A stretch of DNA of 64,000 nucleotides from Bacteroides ilei (GCF_900128495.1 NZ_LT635801.1:2597083-2661082), one strand, 5' to 3'. Numbered from the stretch's first letter, positions 8,966 through 17,644 are shown. Program-made: numbers and translations. Notes: a model not told the origin generated them from the letters alone.

Positions 8966-9289
8966 TTATGAATTGTAGAAGAGATTAATCTTTTTGGTCT
9001 TGATGTCTTCGATGTCGATTTCTGTCTTGTAAAGGTCAAAAAGGTTCAATGTCTTGAATGTATGGTCTACCAGGTCTTTTTTCACTTGTATGGTGATACC
9101 GCTACCCAGTGCGATCTTGAAAGAGTCTGTACCGGTGATATGTTTCAGGATTGCGGTACTTAATGTCTCGTTCTGGACTCTGCCTGCCAGGAGCACTGCA
9201 TTTCCGAAGTTCTCGTCTTTGATTGTGATATTGATGGTATGAGCCTTCAATGCAGTTTCTAGTTCTTGGATATTATGGATGGTTGTCAT
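8966..9289 (-). CDS. Small conserved-looking protein of unknown function (107 aa)
   Basis: I do not recognise a domain. The product is a soluble, mostly alpha/beta-looking protein with no signal peptide or membrane span, rich in Thr, Ile and Lys. The gene is convergent with the EamA permease. A promoter-like pair lies just upstream (TACCTTTG read on the minus strand, 9319-9326, with TTTG 22 bases further). That promoter, normal codon use and good length relative to the overlapping frames make it a real gene, but the function is open. Confidence 0.65.
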   Translation of the reverse strand: MTTIHNIQELETALKAHTINITIKDENFGNAVLLAGRVQNETLSTAILKHITGTDSFKIALGSGITIQVKKDLVDHTFKTLNLFDLYKTEIDIEDIKTKKINLFYNS

Positions 9290-9318
9290 GGATATGATGA
9301 TTTTTTGATAAAGCGGGG

Positions 9319-9352
9319 CAAAGGTAGCTAAAAAGATTTTCTTTTCTACAAA
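9319..9352 (-). promoter_or_regulatory. Bacteroidetes-type promoter for the 107-aa gene
   Basis: On the minus strand TACCTTTG (9319-9326) matches TAnnTTTG. TTTG (9349-9352) lies 22 bases upstream, slightly more than the usual 19-21. The -7 box is about 30 bases before the start codon. Confidence 0.45.
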
Positions 9353-9581
9353 GTTTTTTAGGGTTATTGTGCTGTCTGTTCATAACTTTTTTTTACAACA
9401 TACTGTAACGTTTGTGGATAGATTTTGTACTTGCATGCATTGTTTCAGTATGTAGGTCGGTTTTTATGTGTTATGTAACATGTATTACTGTTTTTTTGAA
9501 TGTAAAGTTATGATTTATATAAAAATAGTATAAATTTGTTTAGAGATATAAGTTGTTATAACCTTAAATTGTGATAAAGAT

Positions 9582-10040
9582 ATGTTGAAATGTGCTAAAT
9601 GCGGACAGGAAATGGTTGAAGGAACAACCGTTTGTCCTTCGTGTGGAACGCCTGTCAGTGGAGGTGTCCTGAAACAGTTGCCTCAGATAGGATTCGGCGA
9701 AGCCATCAAATTATGTTTCAGTAAATACGCTACCTTTTCAGGAAGAGCGCGCCGTTCGGAATATTGGTATTTTGTCTTGTTCAACTTCATTATCGGACTT
9801 GTTCTTGGTATGATTCCGTTTTTAGGATGGGTACTCGGCATCATCTACAGTTTGGCTACTGTTGTGCCCAGTTTGGCTGTCGGAGCACGCCGTTTGCACG
9901 ACAGCGGCAAATCGGCTTTGCTGTTGTTGCTGCTCCTGATTCCGGTAATCGGTGGTATTATTATCTTGGTTCTGACGCTGATAGATTCCGATAAGGGTGA
10001 CAATCAATACGGACCGTCTACCAAGTATGTGGTAGAATAG
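9582..10040 (+). CDS. Zinc-ribbon plus DUF805 membrane protein
   Basis: The N-terminus is a zinc ribbon with Cys4, Cys7, Cys18 and Cys21. It is followed from about residue 38 by a DUF805 domain with the signature GRARRSEYWYF, then three hydrophobic segments and the second signature RRLHDSGKS. DUF805 proteins are small inner-membrane proteins without an established biochemical role. Total length is 152 residues. About 290 bases of AT-rich sequence precede the gene, with TAAATTTG at 9531-9538 as a possible -7 box. The next gene also joins a zinc ribbon to a membrane domain, so the two may act together. Confidence 0.85.
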   Translation: MLKCAKCGQEMVEGTTVCPSCGTPVSGGVLKQLPQIGFGEAIKLCFSKYATFSGRARRSEYWYFVLFNFIIGLVLGMIPFLGWVLGIIYSLATVVPSLAVGARRLHDSGKSALLLLLLLIPVIGGIIILVLTLIDSDKGDNQYGPSTKYVVE

Positions 10041-10065
10041 ATCTGATTCAATGAAAAAAATCTGG

Positions 10066-10103
10066 ATCCCTTTGCTTCGTACGGTGGTACGGAATAAAGG
10101 GAT
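10066..10103 (+). terminator. Hairpin downstream of the DUF805 gene
   Basis: ATCCCTTT (10066-10073) pairs with AAAGGGAT (10096-10103), with an inner stem CGTAC (10078-10082) and GTACG (10087-10091). Only a short T-rich stretch (CTTTTAT) follows, so it is a weak terminator candidate. Confidence 0.4.
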
Positions 10104-10190
10104 TCGCTTTTATGCAGGCGAAAAGCCGGATGGATGGAACTGCCTGTGAAAATTATTTTTCATTTCTAACCATATAAATATAAATGACTT

Positions 10191-10580
10191 ATGGCTTTGA
10201 TAAAATGTAGTGAATGTGGACACGAAATTTCGGATAAGGCGACAATATGTCCTCATTGCGGGGCTGTGAATCCAATGAATGTAGGCGCAGCTTCTAATGG
10301 CAATCCGATGCATCAGACTATTATTGTCCGTCAGGAATCTAAGAAGTCGAACGGTGCAGGAACAGCCGGTTTTGTATTGTCCATTCTTGGATTTGTCTTT
10401 TCGTGGGTCCCTTTTCTGGGGTGGATATTGTGGCTTCTGGGGCTGATCTTTTCGTTTGTCGGCGTATTGAAAGCTCCACGTGGTCTGGCTATTGCTGGAT
10501 TGTGCATTACATTCATATCTTTGATTATACTGATTGTTTTTGTCGGTGCTTTGGCTGCCATATTTACTTTCAGTTATTGA
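10191..10580 (+). CDS. Zinc-ribbon plus DUF4190 membrane protein
   Basis: A 129-residue protein with an N-terminal zinc ribbon (Cys6, Cys9, Cys20, Cys23), a short Asn/Gln/Ser-rich linker and a C-terminal DUF4190-like domain made of two hydrophobic segments (roughly residues 60-88 and 98-125). Proteins of this layout are common in Bacteroidetes and Firmicutes and have no assigned function. It lies 150 bases after the DUF805 gene, with a hairpin between, so it may have its own promoter. Confidence 0.82.
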   Translation: MALIKCSECGHEISDKATICPHCGAVNPMNVGAASNGNPMHQTIIVRQESKKSNGAGTAGFVLSILGFVFSWVPFLGWILWLLGLIFSFVGVLKAPRGLAIAGLCITFISLIILIVFVGALAAIFTFSY

Positions 10581-10803
10581 TGGATCGGTGCAAATCATTA
10601 AGCCGGCTTCAAGGGCTGATACCTTTGGAGAATATGTCCGAAGCATACGGAAAAGGGTTGAAAAAATATGGAGCGCAAGGTATAATAAGTGAATAAAGAT
10701 GAAAGAATGAATCCGGTTATAGCTTTTTGTCGGAAAGCATTTTATCTTTGCAGCCGGATAAGCAGGACAGACTAGACTTATTGTGTCGTTAAGATATGAA
10801 ACT

Positions 10804-11565
10804 ATGAAAGGAAAATTGATTTTTATTACAGGTGCCACAAGTGGTATCGGTGAAGGTTGCGCACGGAAATTTGCAGCTATGGGAAGTGATCTGATATTGA
10901 ACGGGCGGAATGTAGAGAAGCTGGAAAGTTTGAGACAGGAACTGACAGCCCAGGGAGTCGACGTACTGACTCTGCCGTTCGATGTGCGTGACCGGAAAAC
11001 CATGCGCCAGGCAGTAGATTCCTTACAGGGAAAATGGAAAAGCATTGATGTATTGGTCAACAATGCCGGACTGGTCATCGGACTGGATAAAGAATATGAA
11101 GGCTCGCTGGAAGAATGGGACGTAGTGATCGATACCAATATCAAGGCTTTGCTGGCCATGACACGGATGATTGTGCCGGGTATGGTGGAACGCGGATGCG
11201 GACACATCATTAACATCGGTTCTGTAGCCGGAGATGCAGCGTATGCAGGCGGTAGTGTATATTGTGCGACGAAAGCAGCAGTGAAAGCCCTGTCCGACGG
11301 ATTACGCATTGACTTGGTAGATACGCCGTTGCGGGTGACTAATGTAAAACCGGGCTTGGTAGAGACAAACTTTTCGGTGGTACGTTTCCGCGGTGATAAG
11401 GGAAAGGCAGATGCTGTGTATGAAGGCATTCGCCCGCTTACAGGCGATGACATTGCCGAGGTTGTGTATTATGCAGCTTCTGTTCCGCCACATATTCAGA
11501 TTGCAGAAGTGCTGGTAATGCCTACCAATCAGGCTACAGGTACGATTTGTTATCGGAAAAAATAG
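10804..11565 (+). CDS. Short-chain dehydrogenase/reductase, YdfG-like
   Basis: Cytoplasmic NAD(P)-dependent oxidoreductase of the classical SDR family. The Rossmann motif TGATSGIG spans residues 9-16, NNAG is present, and the catalytic pair is Tyr153 and Lys157 in VYCATKAA. The proline-glycine block VKPGLVETNF follows. The closest characterised type is E. coli YdfG (serine/malonic semialdehyde dehydrogenase), but substrate is uncertain. The start is ATG 10804; an in-frame GTG at 10783 would add seven residues. A TATCTTTG element at 10743-10750 fits a -7 box. The length of 254 residues is typical. Confidence 0.92.
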   Translation: MKGKLIFITGATSGIGEGCARKFAAMGSDLILNGRNVEKLESLRQELTAQGVDVLTLPFDVRDRKTMRQAVDSLQGKWKSIDVLVNNAGLVIGLDKEYEGSLEEWDVVIDTNIKALLAMTRMIVPGMVERGCGHIINIGSVAGDAAYAGGSVYCATKAAVKALSDGLRIDLVDTPLRVTNVKPGLVETNFSVVRFRGDKGKADAVYEGIRPLTGDDIAEVVYYAASVPPHIQIAEVLVMPTNQATGTICYRKK

Positions 11566-11591
11566 TTTATTTAAAAATGTTGGTTCTTCCC

Positions 11592-11599
11592 TATTTTTG
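11592..11599 (+). promoter_or_regulatory. -7 box for the IdeS-like/fimbrillin pair
   Basis: TATTTTTG fits TAnnTTTG about 100 bases before the start at 11699. No good -33 TTTG is seen (TTTA at 11566-11569 lies 22 bases upstream), so the assignment is weak. Confidence 0.3.
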
Positions 11600-11698
11600 T
11601 GAAAAAAACAGAAAACTATCAGGTGCTGGTCTGATGTGTTGAACAATAGCACTTGTTTGTGTGTAGATCTTAATGAATGGAAAAACGAATTTGAATAG

Positions 11699-13486
11699 AT
11701 GATGCTATTGAAAAAACTGTGGGCTGCACTTTTTTGGGGAGGGGTATGCCTGATATCGTGCGACCGTACAGAAGATTTTCCTTTATCGAACAATAATGAC
11801 TTTACATTGGAATTGGAGTGTGTCAAGTCAGCTTGGTCGCAGGACAGTCGTACGGTAATCGATGATGAAGGTCGTGGCAATTTTGAGGAAGGCGATCGCA
11901 TTGATGTGTTGACAAAGGACGGAGAAGAAACCTCCAACGTCTGGTTGCAGTATGAGGGTGGAAAGTGGACCCCTTCTTTGAAACGCTTGGGTGATGGTCA
12001 GGGAACTTGGGCTGTATCGGCTTTGTTTCCTGTGCTGCCGCAGCCGGTAGGGGATGTAACACGGCGTATTCTTAATTTACCTTTGGATCAGAGCCTTGCT
12101 GCGAATAAGCAGGAAGCGGATATTCTTTTTGCCCGGACTACGGTCGGGCCGGGAGATACTTCAGCCAAGTTATTGTTCAAGCATGCCTTGCATCAGATTA
12201 ATATTCATCTGAAAGGTTCTGTTCCGGAGGATTTGAAGTTGCAGATACGGAGCTGTACGAGCGGTGAGATTTCGCTGGTGGATGGGAGCGTGGCCTTGCC
12301 GAAGAAGACTTATTACTGGGTTACGCCACTGCAGACGGCAGACCATACGTATTCGGCTATTATTCTTCCACAAGATGCTTATGATTACCAGAGAGGAGAA
12401 GGATTGCTTCGTCTGACTTTTGACGGAAAAGAGATTTCCTATTCGCTTAGTACGGAAGTGCAGTCGTTCCAACCGGGAATGCAGACCACACTGAATCTGA
12501 CATTGAAGTCTGAAGAGATAGATGATGTAGTAGATACGGAATTTGCCAATCAGACCCGTTGGGTATATGGCATAAATTCTCCGGCTTGTCCAGAGATAAA
12601 TGAGCTTCAAACATATCCTGTATGGATGTCAAGTTTCCCGGAAGGGGTCTGGTTTCGGTATGATTATAATGGTTTGCCTGATAATGTAACTTATCTTACT
12701 TGGAAAGAAGGTTGTGGGTGGTATGACTGTAACAAGACGTTCGACTATAAAGGAGGAGATGGAAATTTGTGTTGGGCTGCCACAGCTTCTAATTTACTTC
12801 ATTGGTGGTTGGAACATAACAGTAAATATGTGCAAGCATATGAAACTCGATATCCGGGAAATCCTTGTCCCAAGGAGTATCGTCAGATGACAGAAAGCGA
12901 CCAGAATCATAGTGAGGTCTTTAATTTCTTCAAAAGGTCATTCCCGAACTTAGGTAGTTGGGAGACCGGTGGGGTCAATTGGTTCATTAACGGTGACGGC
13001 CGGAATTTGAATGCGAACTATAATACGGATTTTACAGGCTTTTTCTGTGAGGTGTTTTCGAAAAATGATGCCGTAGCTACAGAAACCCATAATATGTCGA
13101 AAGAGAACTTTAACTGTTGGATGAAGGATGCCTTCCGTACGAATAGGGCGATTGGTTTTTCTGTATTCGGTTTTGCCAATGCAGGTAGCGGTATGCATGC
13201 CATGACTATTTGGGGAGCAGAATTTGATGCAGATGGTAATGTGGCCTATTTGTATTTCTGCGATAATAACATGTCTGATCAGGATCCTAACTATGGGGCC
13301 ATCAAAAGATTTAAAGTAATATATAAATTGGCGGGAAGCTCTGGAGACCGGACGAGAGAGACCTTCTTATCTCCCTTGGACAAGATGGATGGAACACCGT
13401 CAAAGGCGATTTCGACAATTTGTTCATTGACTTTAGTTGATTTACGTCAGGATCTCTGGCGGAAAGCTTTTCCTGAAATAAAATGA
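11699..13486 (+). CDS. Lipoprotein: fimbrillin-like domain fused to an IdeS-like (C66) cysteine protease domain
   Basis: A 595-residue lipoprotein (lipobox LISC, Cys21). Residues about 30-275 look like the fimbrillin/Mfa-like family: an SRTVIDDEG...F..GD opening, an LFKHALHQINI strand and a final LTLKS strand. Residues about 290-590 resemble the streptococcal IgG protease IdeS/Mac. Matches to the IdeS catalytic residues are Lys346 (CNKTF), Cys358 in LCWAATASNLLHWW, His500 in MHAMTIWGAEFD, and Asp522 in YFCDNN. The His-to-Asp distance of 22 residues equals that in IdeS (262 to 284). The protein is thus likely a surface-anchored papain-fold protease. IgG as substrate is only a family-based guess. 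An alternative start ATG follows at 11702. The next gene begins 16 bases downstream. Confidence 0.82.
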   Translation: MMLLKKLWAALFWGGVCLISCDRTEDFPLSNNNDFTLELECVKSAWSQDSRTVIDDEGRGNFEEGDRIDVLTKDGEETSNVWLQYEGGKWTPSLKRLGDGQGTWAVSALFPVLPQPVGDVTRRILNLPLDQSLAANKQEADILFARTTVGPGDTSAKLLFKHALHQINIHLKGSVPEDLKLQIRSCTSGEISLVDGSVALPKKTYYWVTPLQTADHTYSAIILPQDAYDYQRGEGLLRLTFDGKEISYSLSTEVQSFQPGMQTTLNLTLKSEEIDDVVDTEFANQTRWVYGINSPACPEINELQTYPVWMSSFPEGVWFRYDYNGLPDNVTYLTWKEGCGWYDCNKTFDYKGGDGNLCWAATASNLLHWWLEHNSKYVQAYETRYPGNPCPKEYRQMTESDQNHSEVFNFFKRSFPNLGSWETGGVNWFINGDGRNLNANYNTDFTGFFCEVFSKNDAVATETHNMSKENFNCWMKDAFRTNRAIGFSVFGFANAGSGMHAMTIWGAEFDADGNVAYLYFCDNNMSDQDPNYGAIKRFKVIYKLAGSSGDRTRETFLSPLDKMDGTPSKAISTICSLTLVDLRQDLWRKAFPEIK

Positions 13487-13502
13487 TAAATAGAGTGATA
13501 AA

Positions 13503-14375
13503 ATGAAAAAGAATTGTTTTTATGTGCTGGCAGCTGCATGGATGGCAGTATCTTGTACAACCGATGAAATTCCGACTCAGTCCTTTTCTGATCAGGCCAT
13601 TACGATTGTGGCTAATGTTTCTCCTCATTCGCGGGCACCACAATTGGATTCTGATGGTAGCGGTAGTTTTACCAAAGGGGACGTAATGACCTTGTGTGTG
13701 GGAAAATCGGATGCGGATTATATTTCCATGGATTATGCATATCAGCAGGAGACTATTACGTGGGGAGGATTGAACTTACCGGAAAGTACCAGGGAGATAA
13801 GGATGGCGGCTTGCTATCCCAAGCAGACGGTAGGGGCAGATGGAATGTTTAAGTTTAATGTTTCGGCAGCTCAGAATAAAGATTTGTTGCTGTCTCCAGC
13901 TCAGACCATTGAAGTGGGAACGTCCTATGCGGTAAATCTTAATTTTAGGCATGCCTTGCATCGCTTGGACCTGACCTTTACTCAAGGAAATGGTTATTCT
14001 GCTGGTGATTTGGAAAATCTGTCACTTTCTTTGAATGCAAAGAATTGTTGTATGGTAGATGCTTTTAAGGGTGAGATTAAAGAAGTAATGTCTGAAAAAG
14101 CGCCATATACTTCTACTGGTATGACTGCTTCGTTTTATCTTGTTCCTCAGGAAACTTCCGGAGTCACATTAGATGTTACGGTGGGCGACCAAAAGAAGAC
14201 CTTGGTATTAAGTGATTTGTTGAATCAGTTAGGTGAGCCCCAGAATAGTTTGAAGAGCGGAGCCAAATGTACAATTACGCTGAAGGTCGGTCGTGAAGGT
14301 ATTGTAGTGGAAAGTGGTTCCATTGGCGCATGGGAAGACCAGGTGACAGTGGAGGGTGACCTTACAATCGGTTGA
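13503..14375 (+). CDS. Fimbrillin-like lipoprotein
   Basis: A 290-residue lipoprotein with lipobox AVSC (Cys18). It shares the pattern of the N-terminal half of the preceding gene: SRAPQLDSDGSGSFTKGD near residue 44, a W-G beta hairpin, ACYPKQ, then LNFRHALHRLDLTF and a last SIGAWED region typical of Bacteroidetes fimbrillin-family (Mfa-like) proteins. Such proteins form or decorate surface pili or act as adhesins. It starts 16 bases after the IdeS-like gene, so the two are almost certainly one operon and may assemble together on the cell surface. Confidence 0.75.
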   Translation: MKKNCFYVLAAAWMAVSCTTDEIPTQSFSDQAITIVANVSPHSRAPQLDSDGSGSFTKGDVMTLCVGKSDADYISMDYAYQQETITWGGLNLPESTREIRMAACYPKQTVGADGMFKFNVSAAQNKDLLLSPAQTIEVGTSYAVNLNFRHALHRLDLTFTQGNGYSAGDLENLSLSLNAKNCCMVDAFKGEIKEVMSEKAPYTSTGMTASFYLVPQETSGVTLDVTVGDQKKTLVLSDLLNQLGEPQNSLKSGAKCTITLKVGREGIVVESGSIGAWEDQVTVEGDLTIG

Positions 14376-14398
14376 CCTGTTTGTTGAAGCGATAGTAT

Positions 14399-14443
14399 AA
14401 ATCCCCTTATTGAGCTTGTTTCTGTAAGCTGATAAGGGGATTT
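14399..14443 (+). terminator. Hairpin after the fimbrillin-like gene
   Basis: AAATCCCCTTAT (14399-14410) pairs perfectly with ATAAGGGGATTT (14432-14443), with an inner AGCTT/AAGCT pairing. The downstream tract (CGTTATAT) is only mildly T-rich. The A-rich left arm also allows termination from the opposite direction. Confidence 0.55.
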
Positions 14444-14548
14444 CGTTATATAAGGATATCTGAAGCCACTGAAAAGGGAAATGCATTGGTAATTTACTTT
14501 ATTTGACTTGACTTGGAGAAGTCAATTAATATACAAAACAAGAGAACA

Positions 14549-14573
14549 TAAAAAAACCGCTGAAAATCAGCGG
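14549..14573 (-). terminator. Intrinsic terminator of the tmRNA gene
   Basis: Read on the minus strand, CCGCTGA, a three-base loop and TCAGCGG (14557-14573) are followed by a run of seven T (14550-14556). It lies 15 bases past the tmRNA 3' end. Confidence 0.85.
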
Positions 14574-14587
14574 CCTTAAAAATACAT

Positions 14588-14984
14588 TTGTGGAGCTGGA
14601 GGGATTCGAACCCTCGTCCAAACAAGGAAGCCATATGCTTTCTACATGCTTATCTCTGCCTTCGGTTTTCGTGCGTAAGCAAGACCAGAGCCACCTACTT
14701 GCGCCTTAGTTCCTAAAATTTCATTCCAACTGCGGAACAAGGCTGGAACTATTCCCGATTTTACTGCACCGCTTTACCAAACGCCTCGGAACAAGAGCTT
14801 TTGAGCGATGTCTCGTTTCCATCACTGTGACGGAAATAAAGTTAATCTACTATACTTCGATTAAGCAGCGAGAGCATAAGATTCGTTGCCAGATAAAAGT
14901 TCAGTAACTGAGATTATAGTGCAAATCACTGACGCACTGCATGCTTACATACCACATCTCTCGCTGTCAAATCCAGTCAACCCC
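14588..14984 (-). ncRNA. ssrA: tmRNA (transfer-messenger RNA)
   Basis: One-piece tmRNA of about 397 nt that rescues stalled ribosomes. The 5' end GGGGTTGACTGG starts at 14984 and pairs with CAGCTCC near the 3' end to form the acceptor stem; discriminator A lies at 14591. The T-arm GGTTCGAATCC is seen just before. CCA appears not to be encoded. The tag frame is 14890-14861 on the minus strand: GGC AAC GAA TCT TAT GCT CTC GCT GCT TAA, giving the peptide GNESYALAA after the alanine carried by the RNA. A strong promoter precedes and a terminator follows. Confidence 0.95.
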
Positions 14985-15005
14985 GAATGATGAGTATTTG
15001 TGGTG

Positions 15006-15037
15006 CAAAGATAGATGTTTGCAAATGAATTACCAAA
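15006..15037 (-). promoter_or_regulatory. Promoter of the tmRNA gene
   Basis: On the minus strand TTTG (15034-15037), 20 bases, then TATCTTTG (15006-15013): a full match to the Bacteroidetes -33/-7 consensus. The -7 box ends 21 bases before the mature 5' end, consistent with a short processed leader. Confidence 0.75.
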
Positions 15038-15077
15038 TGTTTTGTGCCAAAAAGATATCGGGCCCGGATAAAGATAC

Positions 15078-16049
15078 TTATACGTATGTCTCGAGAAACT
15101 TCACATGATGGTCAGGGATAACTGAAAGGCTTTCGGTTGTTGCGGGGAACAAAACGGATTCACCCGATTTTAGCTCCAGTCTGTATCCGTTATTGTCGGT
15201 AATAGTACACGAACCTTCCAGACATACATAGATTACGAATGAGTCCAGTTCCTTGTAGTCCATAGTCATGTTTTCCGTCAAGTCATAAAGGCAGGTTGTG
15301 AAGTAGGGGCATGCAACCAGTTCTACCGGTTCGTTCATTTTCGGTGTATAAGGCGTTCGATAGTCCTTTTCTACCGTGTAGTTGATAGCCTCTTTTGCCA
15401 GTTCGGTATGCAGTTCACGTGGATTTCCATCCTTGTCTTTACGGTTAAAGTCATAAATACGGTAGGTGATGTCGGATGTCTGTTGAATTTCGGCTATCAG
15501 GCAACCTGCGCCGATGCTATGGATACGTCCGGCGGGCAGGAAGAATACGTCTCCCGGCTTGACGGTATATTCGGAAAGGACATTGCAGATGGTATTGTCT
15601 GCCACCATCTGTGTGTATTGTTCGGGAGTGATATGCTGTTTCAGTCCGGGACAGATACGTGAATTCCCGTCTCCGTTACTGATGACGTACCACATTTCAG
15701 TCTTTCCCATGGAATTATGGCGTTTCATAGCCAGTTCATCATTTGGATGTACCTGAATGGAAAGATCTGCCTTTGCGTCAATAAATTTGACCAGCAGTGG
15801 AAATTTTCCATTGAAACGTCTGTAATTTTCTTCACCTACCAGTTTTCCCCGGTATTCGTGTATTATGTCTGTGAGACTCTTGCCGGCATCACTGCCGTTG
15901 GCAACAATGGATTCATTGCCCGGGACATCGGATATTTCCCAGCTTTCGCCTACCTGCTCTTGCCGGTTGGTGAGATGCTTGAACGGAATTATCTTGTTTC
16001 CGCCCCAGATTGTAGTCTTAAGAATGGGCCTGAATTTTAAGGGATACAT
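15078..16049 (-). CDS. manA: Mannose-6-phosphate isomerase, class I
   Basis: Zinc-dependent cytoplasmic enzyme that interconverts mannose 6-phosphate and fructose 6-phosphate, feeding GDP-mannose and GDP-fucose synthesis or mannose use. The N-terminal FRPILKTTIWGG, the zinc-site motif IQVHPND, then GKTEMWYVI and the later IQQTSDITYRIYD are hallmarks of the short class I isomerases. I place the start at ATG 16049 (323 residues); the frame extends upstream to a TTG at 16082 but a promoter occupies that region. The gene is monocistronic between the nuo operon and tmRNA. Confidence 0.95.
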   Translation of the reverse strand: MYPLKFRPILKTTIWGGNKIIPFKHLTNRQEQVGESWEISDVPGNESIVANGSDAGKSLTDIIHEYRGKLVGEENYRRFNGKFPLLVKFIDAKADLSIQVHPNDELAMKRHNSMGKTEMWYVISNGDGNSRICPGLKQHITPEQYTQMVADNTICNVLSEYTVKPGDVFFLPAGRIHSIGAGCLIAEIQQTSDITYRIYDFNRKDKDGNPRELHTELAKEAINYTVEKDYRTPYTPKMNEPVELVACPYFTTCLYDLTENMTMDYKELDSFVIYVCLEGSCTITDNNGYRLELKSGESVLFPATTESLSVIPDHHVKFLETYV

Positions 16050-16079
16050 AAATTTAGTATCTTTTTGTTGTTTTGGTGG

Positions 16080-16111
16080 CAAATGTATTAAAAAGAATCC
16101 GCTTCATCAAC
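16080..16111 (-). promoter_or_regulatory. Promoter of manA
   Basis: On the minus strand TACATTTG (16080-16087) matches TAnnTTTG and GTTG (16108-16111) lies 20 bases upstream as a near match to TTTG. It supports the downstream ATG at 16049 as the manA start. Confidence 0.5.
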
Positions 16112-16152
16112 GTGTTTTTTCATTTCAGTTGTTAAAGTATCAGTATTGGATA

Positions 16153-16193
16153 TAAAAAAGGATCAGGTACGGATTGTTGTCTGTACCTGATCC
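16153..16193 (-). terminator. Intrinsic terminator of the nuo operon
   Basis: On the minus strand GGATCAGGTAC (16183-16193) and GTACCTGATCC (16160-16170) form a perfect 11-bp stem, followed directly by six T (16154-16159). It lies 24 bases past the nuoN stop. Confidence 0.88.
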
Positions 16194-16216
16194 GGATTAT
16201 AATAGGTTTGTTTCTT

Positions 16217-17635
16217 TTACATTAGGGCTGTATTGGAAAGCATCTGGTATACCGTACTGCAGATACCCAGCAGGATAACACCTAGCAGGCAGATGAAGAG
16301 GCTGGCACGTGTCAGTGCACTGCTTTTGAACGTTGGCAAAGGGTTATCGTTGGGAGTAATGTACATGGCTTTTACAATAAGCAGGTAATAGTACAGTGAG
16401 ATGATTGTATTGACCAATGCCAAGAATACTACCAGCCAGTGTCCTCCGTGAAATGCGGATGCAAATACGAAAAACTTGGAGAAGAATCCGGCAAACGGTG
16501 GGATACCGGCCAGTGAGAACAGGGCCAGTGTCATTACAAAACTCAGTTTCGGGTTCGTCTTGTATAGTCCATTATAGGCATCTCTGTCTACCGTTCCGTT
16601 ATTGTGCTGTTCAATGGTGTTTATGACACCGAATACAGCCAGATTAGCTACGATATATACCACTACATAATATACCAGTGAGGCCATGCCTTGTGCAGAA
16701 GCTCCCATTACTGCCAGCATGATATAGCCTGCCTGAGAGATACTACTGTAAGCCATGAACCGTTTCAGGTCTTTCTGCAGGATAGCAAAAATGTTGGCTA
16801 TGGTAATGGTGAGAACTACTACGATACTCAGCATCAATTCCCAGCTGTCGGCCATAGGGGCGAACACTTTCAGAAGGATACTCATCAGGGCAAATGCTGC
16901 TGCACCTTTTGATATGACTGAAAGGTAAGCACTGACTGTTGTGGGTGCTCCTTGATAGGTATCTGGTGTCCACATGTGGAATGGTACCAGGCTCAGTTTG
17001 AATCCGAGGCCTGCAAAGAAGAATACCATGGCCATAATCTGGAGTGGAGTCCCGGAAATTACCGTGACAATGTCATCGAAATACATGGTTCCGCATGTTC
17101 CGTAGATGAGTGACAGTCCATATAGCATCAGTCCGGATGAGAACATGGCATTCAGAATGAATTTAGCTCCGGCTTCGGCGCTGTGATGACGGAATCTGTC
17201 GAATGCAACCAGACATGCCATCGGAATGCTGGCAAGCTCCAGTCCTACGTAGAACAGCAGGAAGTTTCCCGCACTGACCATGTAGTACATACCTAAAAGA
17301 GTAGAAAGTGTCAGCAGGTAGAATTCACCGGCCTTGAAGCGGGTGTCTTTACGTGACAGCCATGTATCGGCCTGGAGGAATACAAGTAAAGTACCTGTAG
17401 TCAGTATGGTCTTGACGACTGATGCCATCGGTGTACTTTGATACATGCCTCCGAAGGCTTCGGCCGTAGTAGGAACTATGTTCAGCACAATCTGGACAAT
17501 CAGAAGGCCGCAAGATAATGTCTGAAGCGCTTTGTGGTTAGGCGCTTTTAATATCAGGTCGGCAAGCAGTATGACTATCAGGATGATGGCCAGACTGATT
17601 TCTGCCTGCATGGAGAATATTGCACTTATATCCAT
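16217..17635 (-). CDS. nuoN: NADH-quinone oxidoreductase subunit N
   Basis: Membrane proton-pumping subunit of respiratory complex I, related to Mrp antiporters. The 472-residue product has about 14 membrane spans. The conserved Proton_antipo_M core includes [20 protein letters not shown] and the charged helix [16 protein letters not shown]. It is the last gene of the nuo operon, 9 bases after nuoM, and a strong terminator follows. Confidence 0.96.
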   Translation of the reverse strand: MDISAIFSMQAEISLAIILIVILLADLILKAPNHKALQTLSCGLLIVQIVLNIVPTTAEAFGGMYQSTPMASVVKTILTTGTLLVFLQADTWLSRKDTRFKAGEFYLLTLSTLLGMYYMVSAGNFLLFYVGLELASIPMACLVAFDRFRHHSAEAGAKFILNAMFSSGLMLYGLSLIYGTCGTMYFDDIVTVISGTPLQIMAMVFFFAGLGFKLSLVPFHMWTPDTYQGAPTTVSAYLSVISKGAAAFALMSILLKVFAPMADSWELMLSIVVVLTITIANIFAILQKDLKRFMAYSSISQAGYIMLAVMGASAQGMASLVYYVVVYIVANLAVFGVINTIEQHNNGTVDRDAYNGLYKTNPKLSFVMTLALFSLAGIPPFAGFFSKFFVFASAFHGGHWLVVFLALVNTIISLYYYLLIVKAMYITPNDNPLPTFKSSALTRASLFICLLGVILLGICSTVYQMLSNTALM

Positions 17636-17644
17636 ATTTCAAGA

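Noticed and set aside
10110..11453. A 447-codon minus-strand open frame
   Set aside because: It crosses three plus-strand features (DUF4190 gene, spacer and dehydrogenase gene) with low-complexity Ser/Thr-rich product and no motif.
14588..14640. A tRNA-like T-arm suggesting a tRNA gene
   Set aside because: It is the 3' tRNA-like domain of tmRNA; the matching 5' end and tag frame lie about 390 bases away.
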